Assembly: GCF_000737715.1 (NCBI RefSeq)
Contig: NZ_JPRN01000003.1
Coordinates: 434,001 to 498,000, forward strand
DNA: 64,000 nucleotides
Reading direction: 5' to 3'
DNA from: Chryseobacterium sp. JM1
Lineage (GTDB): Bacteria > Bacteroidota > Bacteroidia > Flavobacteriales > Weeksellaceae
The translations under genes and the position numbers were made by a program. Below are positions 1 to 8,077 of the stretch, one piece after another. The number at the start of each line of letters is the position of its first letter. Position 1 is the first letter of the stretch. The notes beneath the pieces were generated by a model that saw only the letters and a program-made list of their open reading frames with translations, made no database searches and was not told the origin of the DNA.

Positions 1-322
1 TTTTCTTTTTATCTGTTTCAGATTTAAGAATATACAGCCCGCGCAGTTTTTTTCCGGTATTGCTCCTATATCTTACAAATACCCGGTAGCCGATCAGGAA
101 GAAATCATTTCCCATGAATTTTGGAAAGCCTTTTGGACGTAAATCTTTTGTCTGAACCATGGCTGCTGCTACAAAAGCCCATTGATCCTGAAAAGTATCG
201 AGTTCCAGACATTCCGGAATAAGATGTTGCAGTTGTTCTTTAGGAACGGCAAAGGTCAGAACAAGAGAACTTTCGAAAAAAGCTTCAACAGCGAACGGAT
301 GATTTTTTAAAAAGTCAAACAT
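1..322 (-). CDS. DUF2071 (COG2071/YqjF-like) family protein, 3' end outside window
   Basis: This frame is open from an ATG at 322 down to the window edge, so about 107 N-terminal residues are visible and the C-terminus is missing. The start reads MFDFLKNHPFAVEAFFESS, followed by LVLTFAVPKEQLQHLIPECL and later GFPKFMGNDFFLIGYRVFVR. This pattern is typical of DUF2071 proteins, a family without an assigned reaction. Its start codon overlaps the stop of the upstream DoxX-like gene by 8 nt, so the two are translationally coupled. DUF2071 and DoxX-like genes are often neighbours, which supports both calls. Function is unknown; the family call is moderately secure. Confidence 0.7.
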   Translation of the reverse strand, partial: MFDFLKNHPFAVEAFFESSLVLTFAVPKEQLQHLIPECLELDTFQDQWAFVAAAMVQTKDLRPKGFPKFMGNDFFLIGYRVFVRYRSNTGKKLRGLYILKSETDKKK

Positions 323-701
323 GATGATTTAGTTTTTTGGGATTCAGATGAAATTCATTAAAATAAATAAGCAGAATAAAGAGGAAGGCAAACAGTGAAT
401 TGAATCTACCCCAAAGCAGTAAATCCGGAGCCAATATAAATTCAAGCATGTTCATCGCTCCAATAATGGTGATTTGGGCAAGTGCATTAAATCTGGAATT
501 AATCCCTGTTAATATCCATACCGCCATCACTATTTCTGAACATCCGATCAGAATCGTTAACAGTCTTGAATAATCACCACCTAAAATTCTGGCAACAATT
601 TCTTCATGACGCGGAACAAAGTTCAATACCTTACAGAAAAGGCCATTGATGATCCAGACTGTGGCAATACCGTAATTGATGGTGTTATAGATGCTTTTCA
701 T
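315..701 (-). CDS. DoxX-like family membrane protein
   Basis: A 128-residue protein with about four hydrophobic segments (near residues 10-28, 45-66, 73-92 and 96-114), the size and topology of DoxX-like membrane proteins. Conserved-looking pieces are GIATVWIINGLFCKVLNFVPRH near the N-terminus and GGDYSRLLTILIGCSEIVMA in the middle. DoxX-like proteins are small integral membrane proteins of poorly defined role, sometimes tied to redox or sulfur metabolism. The gene overlaps the following DUF2071 gene by 8 nt and is probably the first gene of that operon. I cannot assign a substrate. Confidence 0.7.
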   Translation of the reverse strand: MKSIYNTINYGIATVWIINGLFCKVLNFVPRHEEIVARILGGDYSRLLTILIGCSEIVMAVWILTGINSRFNALAQITIIGAMNMLEFILAPDLLLWGRFNSLFAFLFILLIYFNEFHLNPKKLNHHV

Positions 702-783
702 GGGTGAAGAATTGGTCTTATTAATTTCTATTCAAAGATAGAAATATTTTTGAACTTTCAGTAATTATTGAAAATAAAATATA

Positions 784-816
784 AAAAAACAACCCTTTTG
801 GTGTAAAGAGTTGTTT
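784..816 (-). terminator. Rho-independent terminator after tatC
   Basis: Read on the minus strand, AAACAACTCTTT pairs imperfectly with AAAGGGTTGTTT and is followed directly by a run of T. It lies about 30 nt past the tatC stop and points in the right direction. Confidence 0.65.
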
Positions 817-847
817 AGTAATGTTTTATATTTTAATTTAAACTGTA

Positions 848-1672
848 TTATTGTACAGTTGGTAGATTTGCAGCGTTTTTCTGAACCTTTTTGTAGGTGT
901 AAGCACACATGATAATACTGAATTCATAAAGAATAAGTAATGGTAAAGCAGCCATGATCATACTTAAAACATCGGCCGGTGTAATAATTGCGGCAACAAC
1001 CATGATCAGTACAATCGCGTGACGACGGTAAGTCTTCATAAACATAGGCGTCAGAATACCAATACTCGTCAGGAAATAGATCAGAATAGGGAAGAGGAAG
1101 ATAACCCCCATACCTAGAATAACCTGTAAAAATAGTGTGGTATAGTCGCTTAAGTCATAAAGCGGAATAATAATATCTGAGATCTTGAAAATAACTCCAA
1201 AATTAACAGCGAACGGAAGGATTAGGAAATAACCGCATAAAACGCCGGTCATAAACAGAATCCATACAGCATTGATAATAAAGATTGAGTTTTTTCTCTC
1301 TTTCGGATGAAGAGCAGGTCCGATAAATCTCCACAGTTCCCATACAATATAAGGAAAAGCTCCTACGATACCTCCGAAAACGGAAACAGCCATCATGACG
1401 TTGAACTGCTGGTAAAGTCTCTGTACACGAACGGGAAACTCTTTCGGAAGGTGAATACTGTCTTCCCCCAAAAGCATCCTTGAAAAGTGGTTGACTACCC
1501 TGAAAGTTGGAAAATCATTTCTTGTCGGTCCAAAAAAGATGTGGTCCATGATCCAGTTGATATTGAATCCTACGGCAAAAGCTACCACTATAATAGCAAT
1601 AATTGAGCGGACAAGATGACCTCTTAATTCTCCAATATGCCCCAGGAAGGACATGTCTTTTTTTTCGTCCAT
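848..1672 (-). CDS. tatC: Sec-independent (twin-arginine) translocase subunit TatC
   Basis: A 274-residue inner-membrane protein, the substrate-receptor subunit of the Tat pathway that exports folded proteins. The N-terminal SFLGHIGELRGHLVRS stretch (residues 8-23) is the TatC cytoplasmic motif that contacts signal peptides. The PYIVWELWRFIGPALHPKER segment and the late ITPADVLSMIMAALPLLILY segment also match the family, and about six hydrophobic helices can be seen. The first periplasmic loop (about residues 45-90) is longer than in E. coli TatC. No tatA/tatB lies nearby. The gene runs in the same direction as kdsD upstream, but 220 nt and a terminator separate them, so it is probably transcribed alone. 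Confidence 0.95.
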   Translation of the reverse strand: MDEKKDMSFLGHIGELRGHLVRSIIAIIVVAFAVGFNINWIMDHIFFGPTRNDFPTFRVVNHFSRMLLGEDSIHLPKEFPVRVQRLYQQFNVMMAVSVFGGIVGAFPYIVWELWRFIGPALHPKERKNSIFIINAVWILFMTGVLCGYFLILPFAVNFGVIFKISDIIIPLYDLSDYTTLFLQVILGMGVIFLFPILIYFLTSIGILTPMFMKTYRRHAIVLIMVVAAIITPADVLSMIMAALPLLILYEFSIIMCAYTYKKVQKNAANLPTVQ

Positions 1673-1825
1673 ATACTACAGTCTATCTAATAATAGTAAA
1701 CTCGTCAGAGTTAAGCTGTTTAAGTTTGCGAAATTATGAAATAATAATCAGTATTCAGAATTATTGGGAATGATTTTGTGTAAGTTTATAAGGACAATAC
1801 CTTTATGTTTGATTTTCAGAAAAGA

Positions 1826-1857
1826 AACAGACGGTATTTTGAGGAATACCGTCTGTT
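1826..1857 (-). terminator. Terminator after kdsD
   Basis: A perfect 13-bp stem (AACAGACGGTATT with AATACCGTCTGTT) and a 6-nt loop lie 40 nt past the kdsD stop. On the minus strand it is followed by the T-rich sequence TCTTTTCTG. Confidence 0.75.
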
Positions 1858-1895
1858 GATTTATTGTTTACAGATGAAGATGACTTTAATTGGAA

Positions 1896-2855
1896 TTAAT
1901 TAATCCCTTCATCAAGCAGCTTATGCAGATCAATGATCCCGAAATATTTTCCGTTTTCTGTGACGATCAACTGGCCGATATTATTTTCTTTCAGAATTTT
2001 CATGGCGTCTTTAGCCAGCGTATCTCTTTCAATGGTTTTAGGATGGGCAGACATGATGTCTCTGGCCTGAACCTTAGCAATATCGTCTCCCTTCATCAGC
2101 ATTCTTCTTAAATCACCGTCTGTAATCACTCCGATGATCTTTTCATCATGAGTGACCACTGTAATTCCGTGGCTGGATGCACTGATCGAGATAATCACGT
2201 CTCTTACCGGCGCATTTTCCTCTACCTGAGGTTTTTGTGGAGATAAAAACTGATCAACCTTTGAAACAAGATTCTTTCCTAAGCTTCCCCCCGGGTGAAA
2301 TTTAGCAAAATCATTCTCTCTGAAATCATTAAGTTCCATTAAAGCAACGGCCATCGCATCTCCCAGAGCCATCTGAATCGTGGTAGAACTTGTAGGAGCC
2401 AGCTTGTTCGGGCAGGCTTCTACATCTACGTGGGTATCCAGGACAATTTCAGAGAATTCTGCAAGTTTGCTCTTCTTATTTCCGGTCATCCCTATCAATG
2501 CGGAAGAATAATCTTTCAGAAATGGGACAAGATTCGCTATTTCCGGTGAATTTCCGGAGTTGGAGATGCATAAAACAACATCCTGCTTCTGAATTACCCC
2601 CAAATCTCCGTGGATCGCTTCGGAAGCATGAAGAAACTGTGACGGTGTTCCCGTAGAATTTAAAGTGGCTACTATTTTATTGCCTACATGGGCAGATTTC
2701 CCGATTCCCACAACGATTAACTTCCCTTTTGCCGAATGAATAATCTCTACTGCTTTGGCAAAATCTTCATCTATCCTGTTCTTTAATTTTTCAAGTTCTG
2801 AAATTTCTATCTCTAAAGTGCTCTTCGCAATTGAAATAATGTCGGTTCTTTCCAT
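1896..2855 (-). CDS. kdsD: Arabinose-5-phosphate isomerase, KpsF/GutQ type
   Basis: A 319-residue sugar-phosphate isomerase that interconverts ribulose 5-phosphate and arabinose 5-phosphate, the first step toward Kdo in lipopolysaccharide synthesis. The SIS domain covers about residues 30-180, with the phosphate-binding stretch VVLCISNSGNSPEIANLVPF and the HASEAIHGDLGVI segment. Two CBS repeats fill about residues 205-319 (for example VVTHDEKIIGVITDGDLRRM and LIVTENGKYFGIIDLHKLL). Length and domain order are normal for the family. It is divergent from recQ across about 160 bp. GutQ-like paralogues share this layout, but in a Gram-negative flavobacterium with no gut operon nearby the Kdo role is the simplest reading. 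Confidence 0.93.
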   Translation of the reverse strand: MERTDIISIAKSTLEIEISELEKLKNRIDEDFAKAVEIIHSAKGKLIVVGIGKSAHVGNKIVATLNSTGTPSQFLHASEAIHGDLGVIQKQDVVLCISNSGNSPEIANLVPFLKDYSSALIGMTGNKKSKLAEFSEIVLDTHVDVEACPNKLAPTSSTTIQMALGDAMAVALMELNDFRENDFAKFHPGGSLGKNLVSKVDQFLSPQKPQVEENAPVRDVIISISASSHGITVVTHDEKIIGVITDGDLRRMLMKGDDIAKVQARDIMSAHPKTIERDTLAKDAMKILKENNIGQLIVTENGKYFGIIDLHKLLDEGIN

Positions 2856-2983
2856 TTTATAAGTATAAGGTATACAAAAAATCCAATGAAAAACGTTATA
2901 TTTAAAAAAGAATATTTAATATAAGTTTTATTTTTTATAAATTCGTTCGCTTTTATTTTAAGCAGAATTTTTATAACTTTGGG

Positions 2984-2991
2984 TTGGATGC
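2984..2991 (+). promoter_or_regulatory. Candidate -7 element of recQ promoter
   Basis: TAACTTTG matches the Bacteroidota -7 consensus TAnnTTTG and lies 22 nt before the recQ ATG, which predicts a leader of about 15 nt. No convincing -33 TTTG was seen at the right distance. Confidence 0.45.
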
Positions 2992-3013
2992 AAATTTAGC
3001 AATAGAAAATTAG

Positions 3014-5218
3014 ATGAGCGCAAAAAAAGCCAATTTATCAGGCGAATTGAAAAAGTATTTCGGGTTTTCTACATTTAAAGGCCAGCAGGAAGAAATTATA
3101 GAAAACCTACTTAGTGGGAAGGATATATTTGTCTTAATGCCAACAGGAGGAGGTAAGTCATTGTGCTACCAACTTCCGGCACTTATTTCAGAAGGCACGG
3201 CAATCGTAGTTTCGCCTTTAATAGCGTTAATGAAGAATCAGGTAGATGCGGTAAACGGTCTTTCATCTGATGACGGGGTGGCACACGTTTTAAATTCATC
3301 ATTAAACAAAACACAGACAAAACAGGTCTTTGATGATATCAAAGGCGGTAAAACCAAGCTTTTATACGTAGCTCCGGAATCATTGATTAAAGATGATTAT
3401 CTGGATTTTCTGAGAGAAGTGAAGATTTCTTTCGTAGCCATTGATGAAGCACACTGTATTTCTGAATGGGGACACGATTTCAGACCTGAGTACCGGAACC
3501 TGAAATCTATCATCGACAGGATTGCCGATGTTCCGGTGATCGCTTTGACAGCCACCGCAACACCAAAAGTTCAGGATGACATCCAGAAAACTTTGGGAAT
3601 GACGGATGCGCTGGTTTTTAAAGAAAGCTTCAACCGTCCCAATCTATATTATGAGGTACGCCCAAAAGTCAATGTAGATAAGGAAATTGTGAGATTTATC
3701 AATCATCACAAAGGAAAATCAGGAATTATATACTGTCTGAGCCGAAGAAAGGTGGAAGAATTTGCCCAGCTGTTGCAGGTCAATGGCATTAATGCGCTTC
3801 CTTATCACGCCGGTCTTGATCAGAAAGTAAGAGTTGCCAATCAGGATAAATTCCTGATGGAGGAAGTAGATGTGATCGTGGCAACCATTGCATTCGGGAT
3901 GGGAATTGACAAACCGGATGTGCGTTTTGTGATCCATTACGATTTTCCAAAATCTCTTGAAAGTTATTACCAGGAAACCGGAAGAGCAGGAAGAGACGGT
4001 GGCGAAGGCTATTGTCTTGCATTTTACGATCCTAAAGATATTGAGAAACTTGAAAAATTCCTTGCCCAGAAACCTGTTTCCGAAAGAGAAATCGGGCTTC
4101 AGCTTTTAAATGAAGTGGTAGGTTATGCCGAAACTTCAATGAGCCGAAGACAATATATTCTGTATTATTTCGGGGAAAATTTTGATCCGGTAAAAGGAGA
4201 TGGCGCCGACATGTGTGACAATTCCTCCGATCCTCCAAAATTAAAAGAAGCTACGGCAGATCTGAGAAAAGTGCTGGAACTGATCAGAGATACCCAGGAA
4301 AAATTCAAGTCGAAAGATCTGATCTCCGTGATCGTCGGAAAAGAAAATGCCGTTACCAAATCCTATAAACTGGAACAGACTTCTCATTTCGGTTTCGGAA
4401 AAGAGGAAAAAGATAATTACTGGAAAACCATTTTAAGACAGGCTACCGTTCAGGGGTATCTGCAGAAAGATATTGAAACGTATGGCGTTTTGAAAATGTC
4501 GGATAAAGCAAGAAATTTCCTGGATAATCAGCCTAAAGAACCATTTCTAATAGCTGAAGACCGTGAATTTGACCTTTCCCAGACCAAAGCGGAGAGCGAG
4601 CAGGTACAGCTGCAAGCCAGCAGCGGACTCGATCAGAATCTGTTCGGTCAGTTAAAAGACCTGAGAAAAAAAGTAGCCAAGAAATATGGAATTCCGCCTT
4701 ATACGGTTTTCATGGACCCGAGTCTGGAAGATATGACGGTTCAGTATCCGGTTTCGGTGGATGAGATTGCAAAAATCTATGGAGTAGGAGAAGGAAAAGC
4801 CAAAAAATATGGTAAGGAATTCGCAGACTTCATTAAAACCTACGTTGAAGCTAATAATATCGAGCGTACCCAGGATATGGTGCTTAAACAGGTGGCTAAT
4901 AAATCCAGCCACAAGGTTTTCATCATTCAGAGTACCGATAAAAAGATAGATCTTGAAGATATTGCAAGGGCGAAAAACCTTTCGATGACCGAACTTTTAA
5001 AAGAAATGGAAAGCATCGTTTATCAGGGAACAAAGCTGAATATCGATTATTATATTGAAGATAATTTTGATGAAGACATTGTAGACGGCTTCATGGAATT
5101 CATGACCGAATCTGAAAGCGACAGCATGAAAGTGCTTCTCGATGAATTTGGAGATGAACTTTCGGATGAAGAGGTAAGAATGCTGAGAATAAAATTCATC
5201 AGTGATGTAGCTAATTAA
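3014..5218 (+). CDS. recQ: ATP-dependent DNA helicase RecQ
   Basis: A 734-residue 3'-5' helicase for DNA repair and recombination. Superfamily 2 motifs are clear: Walker A PTGGGKS (residues 43-49), DEAH (144-147) in AIDEAHCISEWGHDFRP, motif III ALTATAT, and motifs V/VI in VATIAFGMGIDKPDVRFVIH and YYQETGRAGRDG. A winged-helix/RQC region follows, and an HRDC domain (about 540-615, SSGLDQNLFGQLKDLRKKV onward) precedes a roughly 100-residue helical tail. Where RecQ normally carries four zinc-binding cysteines, this protein has MSRRQYILYYFGE and then GADMCDNSSDPP, leaving a single cysteine, so the zinc site appears lost. I recall similar losses in other flavobacterial RecQ proteins, so this is probably a lineage trait. 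Confidence 0.95.
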   Translation: MSAKKANLSGELKKYFGFSTFKGQQEEIIENLLSGKDIFVLMPTGGGKSLCYQLPALISEGTAIVVSPLIALMKNQVDAVNGLSSDDGVAHVLNSSLNKTQTKQVFDDIKGGKTKLLYVAPESLIKDDYLDFLREVKISFVAIDEAHCISEWGHDFRPEYRNLKSIIDRIADVPVIALTATATPKVQDDIQKTLGMTDALVFKESFNRPNLYYEVRPKVNVDKEIVRFINHHKGKSGIIYCLSRRKVEEFAQLLQVNGINALPYHAGLDQKVRVANQDKFLMEEVDVIVATIAFGMGIDKPDVRFVIHYDFPKSLESYYQETGRAGRDGGEGYCLAFYDPKDIEKLEKFLAQKPVSEREIGLQLLNEVVGYAETSMSRRQYILYYFGENFDPVKGDGADMCDNSSDPPKLKEATADLRKVLELIRDTQEKFKSKDLISVIVGKENAVTKSYKLEQTSHFGFGKEEKDNYWKTILRQATVQGYLQKDIETYGVLKMSDKARNFLDNQPKEPFLIAEDREFDLSQTKAESEQVQLQASSGLDQNLFGQLKDLRKKVAKKYGIPPYTVFMDPSLEDMTVQYPVSVDEIAKIYGVGEGKAKKYGKEFADFIKTYVEANNIERTQDMVLKQVANKSSHKVFIIQSTDKKIDLEDIARAKNLSMTELLKEMESIVYQGTKLNIDYYIEDNFDEDIVDGFMEFMTESESDSMKVLLDEFGDELSDEEVRMLRIKFISDVAN

Positions 5219-5241
5219 AACAGTGGTTTTTAAAATAACAG

Positions 5242-5267
5242 AGCTCTTCCACGGAAGGGCTTTTTTT
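5242..5267 (+). terminator. Terminator after recQ
   Basis: AGCTCTTCC pairs with GGAAGGGCT (one G-T wobble) around a 3-nt loop and is followed by seven T, 24 nt past the recQ stop. Confidence 0.75.
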
Positions 5268-5340
5268 GATTAAATTCAAAATTCAAGGTTAAAAGTTTAG
5301 AAAAATCTGTTCAATCTGTACAATCAGCGTGATTTTTTTT

Positions 5341-5764
5341 CACCATTAAGATCAATGAAGAATATAAGAATAGTTAAGAAAAATCTAAAGTTTTTTTAAG
5401 CTAGATCCTTAAAGCGAAGCTCAGCTAAATATTCTTAAAACCTTAAAAAACCTTAATGGTTCATTTTTTTACCTCCCGCAGATTTCGCGGATGACACAGA
5501 TTTTTTATTTTTTCACCATTAAGATCAATGAAGAAGATAAGAATAGTTAAGAAAAATCTAAAGTTTTTTTAAGCTAGATCCTTAAAGCGAAGCTCAGCTA
5601 AATATTCTTAAAACCTTAAAAAACCTTAATGGTTCATTTTTTTACCTCCCGCAGATTTCGCGGATGACAGATTTCGCGGATGATGCAGATTTTTTATTTT
5701 TTCACCCTTAAGGTCAATGAAGAGAAAAAGAATAGTTAAGAGAACATTTAAAGATTTTTTAAGC
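5341..5764. repeat. 173-bp tandem intergenic repeat, two full copies and one partial
   Basis: Copy 1 is 5341-5495, copy 2 is 5514-5668, and a decayed partial copy is 5703-5764. The two full copies are nearly identical, with a period of 173 bp. Each begins CACCATTAAGATCAATGAAG and its first 120 bp ends in CCTTAATGGT, so ACCATTAAG and CTTAATGGT form terminal inverted repeats. AAGAATA and TATTCTT also face each other inside. The tail carries the motif CGCAGATTTCGCGGATGAC, twice in part in copy 2. No convincing protein is encoded. The inverted ends suggest a non-autonomous mobile element or a structured RNA. Confidence 0.85.
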
Positions 5765-5831
5765 CATACTTTTTTATCATAAAGTTTAAACTGCTGAGAA
5801 AAACCAGCCACAACGTGGCGATTTAGCCCAA

Positions 5832-5850
5832 GATAGGATGCAGTCCTATC
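5832..5850. repeat. Small intergenic hairpin
   Basis: GATAGGA and TCCTATC flank the 5-nt loop TGCAG, preceded at 5811-5816 by a short palindrome around CCACAACGTGG. With the 173-bp repeats it fills the 800-bp gap between recQ and the glycosyltransferase. I see no gene in 5219-6017. Confidence 0.5.
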
Positions 5851-6017
5851 AGATTCTCAAACCATTCAGCTCTATACGGCATATACTAATCGTAAAAGTT
5901 TTTTTCAAAAATACTTTTATATCGTTTAAGGTTCTAAAAAGCAATACTATTGTTATTTAGGCCGACCAGTCAATCATTATTTGAAACTTACCAAAACTTT
6001 TTACTAATTTTACAGAG

Positions 6018-7100
6018 ATGAAAAAGATTTCTGTCATATTTATTCTGCCGGATCTGGAAACCGGTGGTGCAGAAAGGATTGTTACCACCATTGCGAATCA
6101 CCTGTCCAGAGATCTGTTTGAACCTAAAATCCTGCTGCTCCGCAAACAGGGCGGATATCTTAATTTTCTGAAAAAAGATGTTGAAATCATTGACATCAAT
6201 ACGGAGCGCATCAGACATTCCTTAAAGCCTATTCTGGGTGAAATCTACAGACGGAAACCTGACATCGTGTTTTCAGGTTTTGGTGAAGTGAATGCTTATC
6301 TGGCTCTATTTATCAGACTTTTTCCGAGAACAAAATTCATCGCCAGAGAGACCAATGTGGTGACACAGCATGTGACCAGAAAAGAAATTAAATTTTTCTA
6401 TAATTTTTACAATAACTATCAGAAGATCATCGCACAAAGTGATGATATGATGAATGATCTTGTCGATAATTTCAATATTAAGAAAAAGAAAATTGTCAAG
6501 ATAAATAACCCTGTAGATTTTGATTTCATAAACGAAAAACTGGCCATTTCCACCAAGCCGGACTGTTTCAAATACAATTACAAAAACGTAGTAGCAATCG
6601 GAAATCTGTCTTCGAGAAAAGGCTTCGACAATCTTCTGAAAGTGTTTTCAAGACTTAAAAACGAAAATATCCTGCTTCATATTCTGGGCAACGGTAAAGA
6701 CAAAGATGTTCTGCTTCAGATGAAGGATTTTCTGGGATTAAAGAATGTCATTTTTCATGGCAAAAAGGACAATCCTTATCAGTATCTGAAATATGCGGAT
6801 CTTTTTATCCTTTCTTCAAGGTATGAAGGTTTCCCGAATGTGCTTCTGGAAGCAGGAGCGTGCGGAACCTATTCTCTGGCCAATAACTGTCCCGGAGGGA
6901 TCAATGAGATCATTCAGCATCAGATCAATGGTGAAGTTTCCAATATTGAAGAGTATGAAGATTTTTCACAGAAAATAATGAAGGTTCTTCAGGGGAATTA
7001 TAACCGGGATGCGATAAAAAATTCAATCAGGTCCAGATTTTCAAAGGATATCATTCTCGATAAATATGAAAAGGTTCTGATGGATATGATGAAGAAATAA
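6018..7100 (+). CDS. Glycosyltransferase family 4 (GT-B fold)
   Basis: A 360-residue cytoplasmic glycosyltransferase that would move a sugar from a nucleotide-sugar donor to a surface glycan or lipid acceptor. The N-terminal Rossmann half begins ISVIFILPDLETGGAERIV, a typical GT4 acceptor-site opening. The C-terminal donor half has VVAIGNLSSRKGFDNLLKVF and then LFILSSRYEGFPNVLLEAGA, which contains the E-x7-E signature of retaining GT4 enzymes. It stands alone: no other polysaccharide genes are next to it, and repeats lie upstream. Donor and acceptor cannot be read from sequence. Confidence 0.9.
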   Translation: MKKISVIFILPDLETGGAERIVTTIANHLSRDLFEPKILLLRKQGGYLNFLKKDVEIIDINTERIRHSLKPILGEIYRRKPDIVFSGFGEVNAYLALFIRLFPRTKFIARETNVVTQHVTRKEIKFFYNFYNNYQKIIAQSDDMMNDLVDNFNIKKKKIVKINNPVDFDFINEKLAISTKPDCFKYNYKNVVAIGNLSSRKGFDNLLKVFSRLKNENILLHILGNGKDKDVLLQMKDFLGLKNVIFHGKKDNPYQYLKYADLFILSSRYEGFPNVLLEAGACGTYSLANNCPGGINEIIQHQINGEVSNIEEYEDFSQKIMKVLQGNYNRDAIKNSIRSRFSKDIILDKYEKVLMDMMKK

Positions 7101-7108
7101 GGGCTGGA

Positions 7109-7141
7109 TTTGCTTTATGACTTCATATTTTTCTACATTTG
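7109..7141 (+). promoter_or_regulatory. Candidate promoter of the 7177 gene
   Basis: A -33-like TTTG (7109-7112) and the -7 element TACATTTG (7134-7141) are 21 bp apart, as in Bacteroidota sigma-A promoters. The ATG at 7177 would have a leader of about 30 nt. Confidence 0.55.
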
Positions 7142-7176
7142 GCCTTCATTAATTTTATTAAAATCAATATTCATCA

Positions 7177-7527
7177 ATGAATAAAATCCCCAAAATTGGA
7201 TGTGCTTGCGAAAAGCCAACTTCTGATTATACTGAATTCAGAAGTTCAGAATTAGGCATAGACCATACTAACGGAAGATACGCGGAAGTAACGATTCAGC
7301 AGTGCAAACTTTGTCAAAGAATATGGGTTCGTTATTTCGTTGAATTCGAGCATTTTTCCAAGTCGGGAAGATGGTACAAAGGCATCGTTACGAAAAAAGA
7401 CCGCTTACAGATGACCCCTGAAAATACAGTTGACTATTTGGAAAGCCTTGAATGGTATGTGTATGGAGGTTCGTTTTTTGAAAGTGCCGGAATGTTTGGA
7501 TCCGGAAAAATGAACGTAGATGCGTGA
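7177..7527 (+). CDS. Hypothetical small cysteine-containing protein
   Basis: A 116-residue cytoplasmic protein that I do not recognise. It has CAC near the N-terminus (residues 9-11) and CKLC in the middle, a spacing that could bind a zinc ion, followed by an aromatic-rich stretch (RIWVRYFVEFEHF). There is no signal peptide or membrane segment. The start fits a promoter-like sequence 36 nt upstream. It is probably a single-gene transcript, because the next gene begins 98 nt later. The coding frame is supported by composition and by the plausible promoter, not by homology. Confidence 0.6.
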   Translation: MNKIPKIGCACEKPTSDYTEFRSSELGIDHTNGRYAEVTIQQCKLCQRIWVRYFVEFEHFSKSGRWYKGIVTKKDRLQMTPENTVDYLESLEWYVYGGSFFESAGMFGSGKMNVDA

Positions 7528-7625
7528 TTTCTGTTATAAAGTGAAAATATAAATGAGAATATATGTTCTATTGATTATTTTAGGATGATAATACATTCCA
7601 TAGAAATAATTGAAATTTTTTAACC

Positions 7626-7952
7626 ATGACTAGCGAATTAAAACAGGAAATATACAATAAGTATAGAAGTTATCTTGCTGAAAATTATAATGAAAAATAC
7701 ATCTATCGACTCATCATTCAGGAGGGGTATGATCAAAAAGATGTAGATGAAGTCATGAAAGATATTCATGCTGAGAAACAAAAAGCCATAAAACAAAAAA
7801 ATAAATACCGTTCTGTTATAAGCATCGTATTATATATAGCAGGTACTGTGGTTCTCTTGGCAGGAATGGTAATGATTACTTTAGGAGGAATTAGAATTGG
7901 AATTCCTTTGATTATTCTTGCTGTCATTATATGGATCAATGCAAACAGATAA
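7626..7952 (+). CDS. Hypothetical small membrane protein
   Basis: A 108-residue protein with two parts. The first about 60 residues are charged and probably helical (YNKYRSYLAENYNEKYIYRL, then DQKDVDEVMKDIHAEKQKAI). Two transmembrane helices follow (SVISIVLYIAGTVVLLAGMV and ITLGGIRIGIPLIILAVIIW) with a tight turn, ending in WINANR. The layout resembles small Bacteroidota membrane proteins of unknown role with an N-terminal cytosolic domain. No motif suggests an enzyme. Confidence 0.6.
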   Translation: MTSELKQEIYNKYRSYLAENYNEKYIYRLIIQEGYDQKDVDEVMKDIHAEKQKAIKQKNKYRSVISIVLYIAGTVVLLAGMVMITLGGIRIGIPLIILAVIIWINANR

Positions 7953-8003
7953 CACTTGTTTTTTTAAAATTCCAAATTCATCTGTAAACTTGACAAAACT
8001 CAC

Positions 8004-8034
8004 TTGGGGGTGTGGCAATTAATCAGTAAATTTG
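8004..8034 (+). promoter_or_regulatory. Candidate promoter of lpdA
   Basis: TTG at 8004-8006 and the -7 element TAAATTTG at 8027-8034 are 20 bp apart, matching the Bacteroidota promoter layout. The lpdA ATG lies 43 nt further on. Confidence 0.6.
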
Positions 8035-8077
8035 TGATTACTAAGTAAGATAATAACAAACAAATTCATACAATAAC

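Noticed and set aside
5341..5764. Long tandem repeat as CRISPR array or rRNA remnant
   Set aside because: Only two and a half copies at a 173-bp period, with no unique spacers and no rRNA-like sequence.
5626..5811. Minus-strand open frame of 61 codons over the repeats
   Set aside because: It is translated repeat DNA; low complexity and no plausible start context.
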